Shown one piece after another: positions 1 to 12,900 of a stretch of 64,000 bases of DNA. The stretch spans positions 70,579,568-70,643,567 of the forward strand of contig NC_134951.1 in the NCBI RefSeq assembly GCF_965638725.1. The letters are read 5' to 3'. Each line of letters opens with the position of its first letter. Position 1 is the stretch's first letter. The translations under genes were made by a program, and so were the position numbers. A model generated the notes under the pieces. The model saw nothing but the letters and a program-made list of their open reading frames with translations. It did no database searches and was not told where the DNA came from. Source of the DNA: Aptenodytes patagonicus. Its lineage: Eukaryota; Chordata; Aves; Sphenisciformes; Spheniscidae.

Positions 1-796
1 TTAGTAGGTGTTTGGTCTGTCACTGCCTAATAGCTTGTCTAAGTCTCAGATACTATAAAATCTAGTCAAGAGCAAGGTCATAATTACATTTTTTAAGCAA
101 AATAGTTGGCAGCAAAAAAGAAACCAGCTTATTAATCTGTCTTTTCTCTGCCATGAGAACCAGCATCTTTCATAACAACCCAAGAGAGTTTAGTCTAGAT
201 GCCAGTGGTCTAGAGACTTTCCTTTAAATTCCTGCTGGTATCTCTGTGCCAGCATTACGCTCCTGTGCTGCTTCTTCCCTTGCTCTACCCTTCCTTTACG
301 TAAAGATTTTCCCAAGGCAGAGAGCACTCTGCTGCTGATGTCCGTGTTCATCAGCAATGGGCATGAACATTTTGGACTCAACAGCAGTAAAACTGTATTT
401 GCAATAAATAGAGTTAGGCTTTGCACTCCTGTCTGCTCTGCAACTCACTCCTCTCACCCCCAACTTTATGAGCTGTTTTTCTCTTCTTAGTAGCTTTTAT
501 GTACTATTGGTCCCATCCCACAAGAAATAAAAAAGAATTAGGATTTTTCTTTATACAGGCTTTGCAGCACATCATTCCAGACTGTTAGCATCTTTTTTCC
601 TAACATACATACACACAGATACGTATACACATACACATACTTTATATATGTTTTATGTATGCATGTTTTTCAGAAAAGAGAAGTTAGTTCGAGTAACAGA
701 ACTTTTGTTTTCATACTTGCTTATACAGTCTGTCTCCCATGTGTGTTCTGTGCTGCTTGCATTAATGTGACACTATGTCTGCTTCTGAATTAACAG
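1..796 (+). other. PHACTR2 intron (3' part)
   Basis: AT-rich intron sequence upstream of the first exon in the window. It contains a short CA/TA-rich tract near 605-655. I see no coding or RNA gene. Confidence 0.7.
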
Positions 797-996
797 CTTG
801 GCTACCCAAGAAGACCAAGAAGCGGAGGCAACTGACCAGGCACACTCTGAACCGGTGGAGGAGGCTTCTGATGCTGCTGCCCCTCCTGAGAGTGAAAGTA
901 GCAGAGAGAGCCACAGCAGTGACTCAGACTCTGACGGACCGATACTGTACACAGATGATGATGATGATGACGATGATGATAATGCAAGTGCTGAAA
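797..996 (+). CDS. PHACTR2: PHACTR2 exon: acidic, Ser-rich linker
   Basis: The acceptor is AACAG before 797 and the donor is GTAAG at 997. The reading frame starts at 798 (Leu-Ala-Thr-Gln-Glu). The exon encodes a Glu/Ser-rich stretch, the segment [13 protein letters not shown], and nine consecutive Asp codons (954-980). It is predicted to be disordered and leads into the RPEL cluster. It ends one base into a Ser codon. Confidence 0.9.
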
Positions 997-3900
997 GTAA
1001 GCCCCTGACAAGAAGGGTGTACTGGGAAGGGGTGGCCACCTTCAGCTATATCTAATATACATGTTTGGTCTGGGCTGGCTCAGAGAGCCTACTAAGCTGC
1101 TGTGATTGCATCCACATTGCTAACTGGAACTTACTGGTTGAGTGTAGTCCAAAGACATCTACACCCAGCGAGATTTTGTGCAGCTGCCTCCATTAAATTG
1201 TGGCCTTCAGGAGAGCAAAGACTTTGGGATGGAGCTGCTAGCAAGCACATCAATCCATGGGTGATTCTGTTTCAGGACCTGGTTCTCTGGCAGGGCATCC
1301 TGCTGAGAGGTTGCAGGCTGCCTTTTGTGCATTGCGTTATGTGAGCATGCCTGACCCATGCTAGTGCAAAGTAAAGAGAGGGTATGGCTGCATGGGGTGG
1401 TTTTAGATGATTTAATATTTTACCACTACTGAGAAATGAGTGTCCCACTTCTCCCAGACGATTGTGATCAGAAACCTGCTGGGGTCCATGCAATGGTGGG
1501 AGCAGATCAAGCGTTGTGTGGGTGGGAGTGGAGGTGGGAGGAGCAGGTTCAGGAGAACATGAGGATGGAACAAGGCCTCCATGTTAGGGCATCAACGAGC
1601 CATTGATTTGACTTGCCCATGTCATGAACGTCTACTGTTAAAGCACCAGTGTAGCTTTCAACTGAATTGCACTAGAAATCCCAGAGTTTCTTGTGGGAGT
1701 AACAGGCAGGGGTGGACAACAGAGGAGGCCCATCAGTCAGCAGCTTCACTGTCTGAAAGTCATTTGTCCCTCTTTGACCAGGGTGTTTTTAAGCATTGGA
1801 GCACCTTAGCAGACAGAGCAGATCACAGTGGATTACTTCTAAGTTTACAGCTCTGAAATTTCATCTGGGGTCGTGGCTGTATCATCACCATATATCATTT
1901 GGCAGAAGTCCTTGCTGCTGCTGAAGGGGGTTGTGCTGCCCACCCTCTGCCTCATCCCTGCTCCCAGCTGTTCCTTTTTCCCTTAGGCCAGCGCTCATGT
2001 TTGTTTTTGCAGTGGTGGCTGATTTTCAGTAGAATCGGTTCCCTGATCCAGCTCACCACATGGTTTCACCTTTGCTGGAGCAAAGGAGGTGGCAGCAACA
2101 ACCTGTCAGGAGTAGAGAGGAGGGCAGCCCTACCCCTACCACCAGCAGGGTGGCCTTATGTCAGAATAAAATGACCATCAAACCATCGCTTGAGAGCCTT
2201 GCCTGCAGCTGTTCAGGAGGAGGTGCTTCACGGTGCTTAGTGAAGAAGGCCTGAACACAAAAGTGCTGTGTACAGAAAGGGGGGGGAAGGGAGAATGAAC
2301 ATTTTTTTTTTTCCTTGGACACTGGTGTGGCAGAAGGTGAAGTGCCAGCTAGCTCAAGAGGCTGAAGTCTTCTGCAGTTCTGCGTTTGGTTTGAATATGA
2401 TCCAAAGTGGTAGCAACCAAAAATTCATGTATTCAGACAGCAGCACGGTGTCTTATGAGAAGTGAGCTGGGAGCCTGTGGTCTTACCAAACTGTCTAATG
2501 TCATAAAAACCTGCCAGTCTAGGACATATGTAGCCCCTTGGTCAGAATATCAAGAGGCAAGGGAAAGACTAAAGGCCATGAAAAATACTCGTCCTTCCAC
2601 AGCTGGCTGAACCTAACGCTGGCAAAATTGCACAGCCCTTGTCCCTACTGTATCTGTTTTATGGATAAACAGATTGCTTCCGTGCCTGGGCGTTCCTGCC
2701 TAGGTTACTTTACAAGCACTCAGAGCACTTTTCTAAACTGTATATTTTGCTTTAATTTACAAATTAGTTAAAGATGAAAAGCACTATACAAGAACTAAGT
2801 GGTATTAGATTGAAAAAACAAATTGAAAGAATGAGGGAAAAGATGAGAGAACAGGACTAAACCATTTAAAGCAGAAGTAAAAGAGCAGCAGGTTGCTAAA
2901 TATACTAAGTAGATAAATAAACCAACCTGTAATGTATCAGACTTCAAAGACACTTACGCGTAGATTTGTCATTTTTATCCTGTCACTTCACAGGTGACAA
3001 GTGATGTTTATAAAACTCCTCTATCAATTTGGCTGGTAGCTTTTTCATCCAAGCCTTTGAGCTTTTTATTGTTGTGAACTGAGCTAAAACTATTTTTCTT
3101 TTGATGTTAATTAAAATTCCTCTCCTGCATGTGGGAACAAGGCTGCTTTGGGGAGGTATTAAAGTTCTTACTCAGAGTTTGTATCTGTAACCTAAGCATG
3201 AATGAACTAAATCTACCCTCCTCCTTTCCTCAGGCTCTTTGGCAAGTAAAATTCGTCGCAGGGATACTCTTGCTATCAAACTTGGCAACAGACCTTCTAA
3301 GAAAGAATTAGAAGACAAAAATATCTTGCAGCGTACATCTGAAGAGGAGAGGCAGGAAATCAGACATCAGATTGGAACGAAGCTAGTGAGGTATCAGTGG
3401 CAGGGTAAATGTGATTTCGCTGGGCGGAGGTGGAGGAAGAGAATCAAGAACACTGGGTTCACGTTTTAAATGCAGCCCAGTGTGCGGTGCAGGATCTTTG
3501 TGGTACAACTGCCTGGAAAACAGTAGTTTTACTTCTCAAAAAACTTTAAAATGTCAATAATGCATTTTTGGTTCTGCAGGAAACAAATCTGAGAGCGTCT
3601 GGGTTTTGGGGTTGTTTGGGGTTTTTTTAAGAAGATGAAGAGAATAAGAGCGACTCCAGAATAATCAGTGCCATGGTTCAAGGTTTTTCTCACATTGGTT
3701 AGCAGGTACTTGCACTAGTATATCCCCATCTCGGATGGAGTAGTAGTTCCTGACACACACAGCATGCCTGTGCATGTTCGTCCCTCCTGGCCCTCCCCAT
3801 CCTCCTCCTGCTCTCTAACTCCTTCATTATTCATGTGCTGGCTCCAGCAAAAGAAATGGAGGGAGGCTGACTTTGTAGGTCAGTGTTTAGTGTTTTACTG

Positions 3901-6900
3901 TGCTCACCTCTGAGGCATGTCTTTCTCATGCTGTTTAACTGCTATGGGATATATGTTACTTTCTCTTCCCAGACTTGAGAACATTGCGTAAAAAAGACTA
4001 ATTTTCACTTGCATTTTTACAAGCTTTTAAAAAAAAGTCCTCATAAATGTTAATGTTGGCCTTCCTGGTCTCTCAGAATAGACTACAACATGTCTGGATT
4101 TTCCCAGACCTGTCCTTGTTTCTCTTGTGCTCAGAAATGTTGTCCAGGCAGATTTGAAGGATGTCCTGTGTTTGTTGGAGATTTCCAGATATTGGGTAGT
4201 CCAGACGGTACTGCTCCAGTACAGAGTACAGCAGTCCTGCATCAGCACCTGGAAGATGAGCTGAGTTGCTCTGTGAATCGGGTGGCTGGCTAAGTCATTT
4301 ATTTCATCCCTTAAACGTAAGAGTGATACATCTGTTGTGTGGAGCCCAAGGGTCATTTTTCTTCTGCTAATAAAGTGGTGTGGTTGCTATCACCGCTTTC
4401 CTGACCGAATCCCAGCTCCGGTGATCACATCCTGCTTGTTGGTGCTCCCTCGGGGGCTCGAACTGCAGAAACCGCTCCGGTCCCCGTCCTGAGCTCCTTG
4501 CACAGGTACCTTGTTGGTTCTGCTGGGAAGCCGGCACGCTCCCCGCGCAACTCTGCTTTGGTGGCAGGAGACAACATCTGTGCATGTCAGGGCTGTGCTC
4601 ATGCCTGAAATCACAACCAAGTTTGACGCCAGTTCCTTAAAAATTCCTGGCGTGGTGGTCAGCACCCGGCAGCATCGAGGTCTGATGGGAAACCTGTTCC
4701 CATAGTTTGGTCAGGGTTGGGTCAGGTCCCAGCCTGGGACTTCCTACAGCGGGGGCTGGTCACTTGGGGTAAACCTGCCGGTCCTCCCCGCCAAATGTGA
4801 AAGTCCAAGCATGGTTTGAATGAGATGAGGCCGAAGATAATCTGTAGTGAACCGTGTGAGGTTTGCTGGACAGAGAGGCATCTATCTTTAGCACATCTGC
4901 AAAATTAATTTTACTGCTGACATTTTTCTTGCTCCTTTTCTCAAGTGAACAAGTGAACCTGTTTAGTAAACACAGAGACAATATCAACCATGTTCTCCAC
5001 CATACAAACCAGAAAATTAATATCTCAGGGTTTTTTCTTTTTTAATGGCAGTTGTTATATATAGGTAACTAAATAAAATTAACTTTCAGTTAAAACTCCC
5101 GATTGTATTGTATGTACAAATCAGTGGGGAATGCGCAGCTTACGTTGTGTTTTTTTAAAAAAATAATCAATAGGATTTGCATTCAAAATATCTGAAAATA
5201 ATCTTACGATGGCACAACTTATCATAATTATGGTGCTTGGGGACAAAAAAGGTTTATGGACTCTTTCATAAAATTCTACCTGTAAATGAGGAATTTAAAT
5301 TTGCTGGTACAATTTCTGTAGTATTATGCAAGTATCAATTATTTATGTGTTCGAGAGGCAATAGTACATCTTTTAAAACAAATGGCCACTCAATACTGTG
5401 GTTACATGCACAGTTGTTATAACTGTGTCTGGCAATTACCTCTATTGTTAAATACCTCTGCTGGCAAAGGATAGCATGGCCATGTGAGAAACACCTTTTA
5501 AGCTGTATTACAAATCATAATGTGTTATTTGGATCTGGTTTTAAATCAGTCACTTACTTTGTTCTCACAGGAGACTTAGCCAGAGGCCTACAACTGAAGA
5601 GCTGGAGCAGAGAAATATCCTAAAGCGTAAGTATTTTATTCAGGTTTCAGCTAGTATTTACTTAGAAAGTGAGCATAAATTGGATTCATATGGAAGCCTA
5701 TCATTGTTGCTCTAGTGTTAGAGCCATAACTGGAGAGAAATTGTGTTCTAGAAAACAACGTATCAACAGTAGATCTATATACTAACCTGTAACGGTAGCT
5801 GTGAAAATTGCGTGTATTCAAGATGCTGAATTTTGCTTGTCTCAATCCCACTTCTTGAAGCTGGTCCCAAAGATGAGGAATTACTTAGATACCCCTTAGA
5901 AATAGTTCTAGACTGGTTAAACTTCCACCTAATTTTCATGAGGAAGAGGAGGAGGAGGGAATATCAGTAGGAGGCAGAGATGGGATATAAGGGCAGAGGT
6001 TGGAAGGTGGAGTAGAAAGAGGAAAGGTGAAGCATTCAGGGGAAAGTGAATAGGTATACGCTGACTACTTCAGCATGCTGGCCTTCATATCCACTTCTGA
6101 CAACTTCTGTACTGAAACTTGCATGAGACATTCTTACTGAATATCTTCCCATTGATTAAATCCTTCCTCAGTATCCCTCTTGAAAAATTTAAGTCTATAA
6201 TTCAAATAGTCAGAGGCAGAGGAATGAAGTACATTGGATGTTTACCCTCTATACCTATTCTCCCATTTACTTATGTTGGTTTTGTTCTTAGGCTGGCAAA
6301 CGCTTCAGAACAGGCATTTTTTGTCTTCCTTTATGAATCGTTCCATAATATGGATGTTACCTAAACACACGCTGTAAGAGTTGTCATGCCCAGCTCCTCT
6401 AGCTGCAAGGGTAGCTAGCACTTGATGCTTAAGTAGAAGAAATAAATGAAGAAAATGCACATGGAAGCATTTCACACGTAGCAACAAATCCAAGAACTCA
6501 TCTGTTCTTGAGGTATAAGAACTTTCCACACTTGATGTAACTGAAAGAGCAGGTATAATGCCGTTATTTCCAACAATCATTCAGAAAAGTTCATCTGTGC
6601 AACCCTGGTGCACAGCATGCTAATGGAAGAAAAGAAAATGGGCTGTTTACCTGACAAAGTCCATGGACTGATGGCTCTGTCACCTGCTCAGGCCAGCAAA
6701 TCAAGGAGACATAGCAATTGTTGGCTTTCAGGCGACCATCCATGCTAATGAAATCCTACTGCTGCTGTCTAAGCGCTCAAAAGTCAAATAGTGCCATGTC
6801 TTATTGAAAAGGGAAGCTGCAGTTCATGCATTATGGAGCACAGGACAGGGTTCAAGGGACTCCTGTCCAACACATAATGTGAACAGACTTTCCAAGACTA

Positions 6901-9900
6901 TAATTTCTGAACCTGTAGATCGCATAGATAAAAAAGATGAAATTTGAAATACGAACGTTTTTTTATATGACAAACCGCTCACACTGGACTATGTGAGAAC
7001 AGTAATTCCGAAACATCTTTGGTGGGCCAGGATACGGCCACTGAGCTGCGAGCACCAGCTGGGCTTTCTTACTGCCCTCTCTGTCTGGCTAATCTCTAGA
7101 TAACTAATCTAGCAACAAACCTGCGATGCATTTAATATCCTTTTGCCATTGTTTATTCCATTCACTGATTTTGCAGTAAGTAGCTCGAGACTGGAAAGCA
7201 GTTAATAGATTTCTTCTCCTGTTTCAGCTTGTTTACTTTAAGCTTTTGGCAGCGTATCAGGCTTTGCACTCAATACCTCCAGCCGTCTTCCCCTGCTGCT
7301 GCCGGGGGGCTGTCTTAAAGAGGCAAGGGAGAGCAAGAAATGAAGGCTGGGAAGCAGCATTGTAAATCACAAAAAATCGCGGAGTCATTGACGAGCACGT
7401 GGAGAATCCCAAACTGCTTTTTGCTTATTGCCGAGATACAAAATTTTTCAAGTTGACAGTGATCTGTAAAAAACAAAGCAAAGAAAGCAAAGCAAAGCAA
7501 AGCAAAGGAAGCCAGGGTTTGTGGTGACAGCCTGACTCAGAGCCCTTTCAGGGTGCAAGTTCTCTCTCAGCTCTAAGGCAGTCATATTATTTATCAAAAT
7601 TATTACATTCCCTTCCTGTGGATCATTCGAAAATGTTTACATCTCTTAAATGCCTTTGTTGTTGTAGGCAGCTTTTGTGAATAAGTTGGGGTTTCTTTCA
7701 TAAAGCTTCCTTCCTCCTATTTTTAAGCAGTGGATGGGGAGAAGGGGTTATATTATTGCATGTACGTAAACTGCAGCTAAGGGGAAGTATTGTTTTGAGT
7801 AATATTTATCAGACTTTGAGGTTACATTAAGTGGTAAAGGTCTAAATGTTTATTTCAGAATTAAGTTCAGCCCGAATCTTTTAAGAGGTTCAGAAAAAGT
7901 CTGTATTTTTTCTTTTTTTGTATTTCCAGTTAGTGAGGAAATCTGTCTTGCAAGAAGTTTTGTTTTGATAATATTTCCAGATAAACCAGTTCCTGAAAAT
8001 CCTGTAACCGAGTACGATCGCAAGACATTGCAGGCGGATTTCTATAAAAACAATTTGGATAAAACTATCCAGACTTCTGAGTCTTCCAACACTAAAACAA
8101 AGTTATGATAACTCAAGAGTCCACTTGAAGGAATAGATAAAGCCCTGTGTTTTTAATAAATACAGGTTTCTTGTGTACTGGCTTTAAGCCAGTAGTATTT
8201 ACAGTATTGCATTATGGCAAAGAAACTTTTTATTCTTCCAGGAATTTCGGATTAAGATAACTGTATTTTTTCCTGTATTTGTAAGGGACAGTGAACTTCT
8301 TGTACTGTGCACCTGCATGCCTGCCAGTACTGACTTTGGGAAAACAGGGTTCAGCTCTCGATGCTAGTTAAGGAATATTAATGGTGATCTTTGCTTGTAA
8401 AACCAGGAAAGAGAAACCGCTTTGTGCGTTCCAGAGCACTGCAAGAGGCAAGCGCTTTATTTGTCTTGTCTTTCTCTTTCCCTAGCAAGCCCACGGAGAA
8501 GTCTAAACATAGCTAATCCCATAGGGACACAATGGAAAGTTCGGTTTTACGCTCCGGGAGTACTTTCTGGTCAAGAACGGAGCAGTCCTCAGGCAGAACA
8601 ATTTCTCTCGTCTCTTTTCCCCTTCTGCTATGAAACAAATGTCCCACAGAACAGAAGGTGACCAGATTTAATATGGCAAAAGTTGCAGGAGCGATAATGT
8701 ATAGATGCCAGGGAGGCTGCTTGTTCTGCTTGGATGACCGGTGGTTTTTTTAACTCAAAGGCCACGATAAGTGATGCTAAACAAAATTGTTTCAATTAGG
8801 AGTCAAATCCCAGTTGGACCTCCTAGGAGCTGCAGGCAGGGAAGGAGGGAAACCACAGTTTTGCCGGGATCTAACTGGAGGCTCCTGCAAGCAAAGGGCG
8901 CTCGCTGGGCTGGTCCTTTGCCAGTACGGCAGCAGCGGGACATCTGAGGAGGGGACTTGCAGCTGGGAACGCTGTGTTTATATTTTCTTTCTCCACATCA
9001 CCCAGATTAGATCTGGTTTTAAGGTGGAAAGCAATCAGAAGTGTGTTCTTATGCATCAGTGTGTTCCTGTTTGGGCAAGCGAGTCAGTTCATACCTGCAG
9101 CCAAAACGTGGCCCTCTGGCTGGAATTTTCCACAACACCTGAAGGAAGCAGGAGTATGAGACCCATTATTTTTAGTTCCACACAGCTTCTTAACTCACTA
9201 TAGCAACTTTCAAAACTTTCACCTTAAAAGACCAAAAATACGCTGTAGGTGTTGCTGTTGGTAGGAATTTGTATCAGGGCAGTGTTTCTGTAGCACCGGG
9301 CTTAAAGCAACACTCTGCCCCGCAGGCTGGAGGTGGGAAATAGGTGCTTTAGGTATGAGTGAGTGCCACAGATGGAGGGCCGTTTGCCGAACAGTGGATT
9401 CAATATATTAGCAGCAGCCACCAGATTTCAGTCCCTTTCCTTTATCTCTTGAGTTTTATTCCTAGAAGTAAAACCACTTGAATACATAAACCACGTCCTG
9501 CCCCCTGACCTCTCATGTAGAAGACTGTCTGTTCCCTACGGGTTCGATCCCCACCTGCTTCTCCCGGGAGTGAAGGAAGCTCCTGGTGCCTCCTGTTAGA
9601 GCTGTCCTCTGAAAGGTGGGCTTCCAGCCCTCCTCACCAGCCTCCTCCAGAACCTGCCTGGACCCTCTGCCCAGCAGCTAAGATGATGGCCTTGCTCATC
9701 TCCCACTTCTAGGTGGTTTCCCATGTCCAGCCATCGTGCAGTCATCTGCTCTCTGGGTCCGCAGCCCACAGGGAGGTAACTTCACAGCTTGGGATAGGCA
9801 GCTAACCATCAACCTTCCTAAATGTCCAGATCAACTTTTCTGAGTTATTTTATCCTCCCCCAAAATATAGAAAAACAATATTTCAGGTGGCCATGCTGTT

Positions 9901-12900
9901 GGTAGTTGTTTCTTAAGGTATGCATTAAGCAGTGTGAGCCCCTATTTCTTACATCAAGCATCTTACTGCTGCTTCTTAGGAGGCACAGTGGTTTAGATAG
10001 CAAAGAATGTCAAGATATGAATAATGCAGAAAGTATTTTACAAACTAAATTAAGGAAAAGGCAGTACAGCAATGTATATATCCAGCTGCATTTTTTTCTG
10101 CTGTGTCTGCTTCTGGAGAATTTCTGAGGTAGGACTTAAGTGACTCAGTTCATGAAGGGACAAAATTTTTTATGTCAAATGATTCCCAGGTGAATGGAAC
10201 CCCAAATTAATAGTTTGTGTTTAATTACCTCAGTTACTACGTCTATTGATTGCAAAGACAGTATGTTTAAACAAAAGCCTACAGATGATTTACCCGTCCT
10301 AAAACAGCTAGAGAGCTTTTGATTTTGTTAGGTGAAGATGTTATAAAAAGAGTTCTCGTTTGAAGTCATAAGTCCTTAAATACACCCAACTTGTTTACTG
10401 ATAGATACATTAATAAAAAGTCAACAGATGTAGATCAATCTTTAACTCTCCATTCCTCAGTTTTAGTCAGTTTACAGTTCCTCTATGGAAACAGGCCATC
10501 CATTTCTTCACCATTTAAGAGAAAAACTATTAATAAACCATAAATTACATTCACATTTCAGTATCTCAGTAAAATCACCATCAACACTAGATCCAACCTA
10601 ATCCTGGCAGCAAGGCTGTGCGATTGCATCTTGCCGATGGAAATCTGGGGTTGGTGTTGGACTCTTCTCACAGAGCACGTCTTGGGCTGGCATCGCCTTT
10701 TTCCTACTGTAACTTTCTTCTTTTTGTTTTTTATCATTTGTTCCTCTTCCCCTTTCCCTCGTATTCTTCTTACGTTGAGAGCCTTTGAGTCAGCAAAGGA
10801 AATCTGCAAGTACCATGAGATGACCTGTCGTAGCGTTGTCTCCAGTGTATCAGTCATGATACAGAAGGTCCTCTGCAGTCAGGTTGCCTATACTAACACA
10901 GCAGGCTGGCCATAGCAGGCAGGGCAAACCAGACTATACCAGGATTTAAAACTGCCTTTTCATCTATACAGGTTGGCTGCATCCACAATAGACAAATTAA
11001 TTCCTTTAAATTTATAGGTAGCCTTGAACTGCAATGTGGAATCCATAACCCCCAACCATGAATAAAACAGGGTCAGAATTTTATGGATAACTCTAGGTGG
11101 GATATTTCAGCCACAACAAAGTTAACTTTGCATATAACCATCAGAGGTGGACTGAAAGGGCAAATAATATTCTTCAAAATGTACATCTATTAAAAGAACT
11201 GCTGAGTCTATATGAACGAAAAGTGTGCTTTTCACTGTCACTCAAGACATCAAGTTTGGTTAGCACAGAAATTTGTTAAAAGCAAATTTCAGTCTCATGC
11301 CCAAATACATTCAAAAAATGCACGTCATTTTCTGCTGTACTCGTTCATTTGTACTAGCTAGTGGCCCTTAACTAAGAGGGCTTGAGTGCTGAATCATATG
11401 CCCGCATTAGAATATCAGAAAAAAAATACTAAAGTAACAAAACCAATTTGCACTAACAAATGACAGTGAAAGGAATTGTCATTTATTCATTGCATCCTGT
11501 AGCAGTAGAGGACACTTGGCTGATTCAGATACTCAGAGCAAACTTTTTTCTTGACCCTTATGAATAATTAGACTCTTACTGTAAAGTCAGTAGGTGGCAT
11601 GTTGGAAGTAAAAGCAACAGTGATTTTAATGTTAGGACAAGTAAATGAAACATTAGGCAGCTCCTTCGGGGTTCTTCTTGTTTGCTGTTACATGGAAAGG
11701 AAATGACAGGTGCCTCCCCTTTGCTGTGTTCCTGACCCACAGTGGTGACTTGAAACGTCTACAGAATCAGGGGAAATGAGGACGGGGAAAAGAAATGAGA
11801 GCACACAAAATCCAAAAAGCAGACAATACATGCAGGATCACCCAGAAATATGAGGAAACATGAGCCAGGACTTGAAGTCCTGAAGCTTTCAACCAAGAGA
11901 AATACAGTATGTGCAGTTATAATACTTAAATACTCACTCCTTTTTATCTCTTCTGAAAACAGAGAAGAATGAAGAAGAGGAACAGGAAGCCAAAAGAGAA
12001 ATAAAACGTAGACTCAGTAGAAAGGTGATGATGTGGTTTTTGTATTGTGTATTTGTGTACATGGGGTTATTTTTTATAAGATTCTAAAAATCAGTGCGTA
12101 TACATTACTGCAAATGTCCGTCAGTCATGCCCCCAGATTAGAAATCTGATTAAAAAGCAGTACAAGCCAAGTCCATCTTGGGGGAAAGTCCATCCTGTCC
12201 AGTTTTGCATACCTGGAAAAGTATACGGACTCTGGCCACGCTCAGTATTTGTCCCTGTAAGCAGGGGAGAGGAATGACACTTGCTTCCTCTGTGAGCACG
12301 ACCACTGCTGTCATGTATGTTCGAGGGCAGCCGCACCTGTAGATCCGCTCTTCCCTAGAGCAGCGGAGAGGGCAGCAAAGCAGTCTGGGCCCTAAGAAAT
12401 CCCTTCACCGTTCTTCTGACCACATCAGTGGTCTTGGCCACCGCAGGTGGGATTGCGCTCATTGTCCCTGGAAACCAAGCAGCTATGGATCTGCTGCCCT
12501 GACTTTGGGAGCTCGTTCTGGGAGAGGATGGGGGCAGTTTTCATACGTATCCCTAGTCTGCCCTTCTCTGCAAAAATACAGTTCCCTTAATATGATCGTC
12601 CTTAGTTAAAGTGAATATTGTTTGAGGTGACTGAAACAGTTTGGCATCGTAATGACCCCCAGATGTTCAAAAACAATTTTTATAGTTAAGCAGGCACCTC
12701 CAAATCCTGCTTATTTTCAGTGTTATAGTTGAATACTACACAGCAGACTGTGTAGTCGTTAATGCAAATGGACTTACTGCCTAGTGGGGTAAATGGTGTG
12801 ACAGTTGCAAAGTCACAATAATATTCCGGGGATAACTGTCATGATTCTCTGTGACCTGCCCGACAAAGACTATTTTTATAATTGAAGAAATTAGGTTGTG

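Larger units (their letters stand above)
5627..11962 (+). other. PHACTR2 intron, 6.3 kb
   Basis: This is the largest PHACTR2 intron in the window. It contains the candidate alternative terminal exon at 7981-8108 and a GCAAA-type simple repeat near 7472-7506. The remaining open frames have no recognisable domains. Confidence 0.7.

Noticed and set aside
8787-9203. 138-residue open frame
   Set aside because: Inside a PHACTR2 intron, with no domain, no splice-compatible borders and no codon-usage signal.
9540-9552. GGTTCGATCCC resembling a tRNA B box
   Set aside because: No A box at the right distance and no foldable cloverleaf around it.
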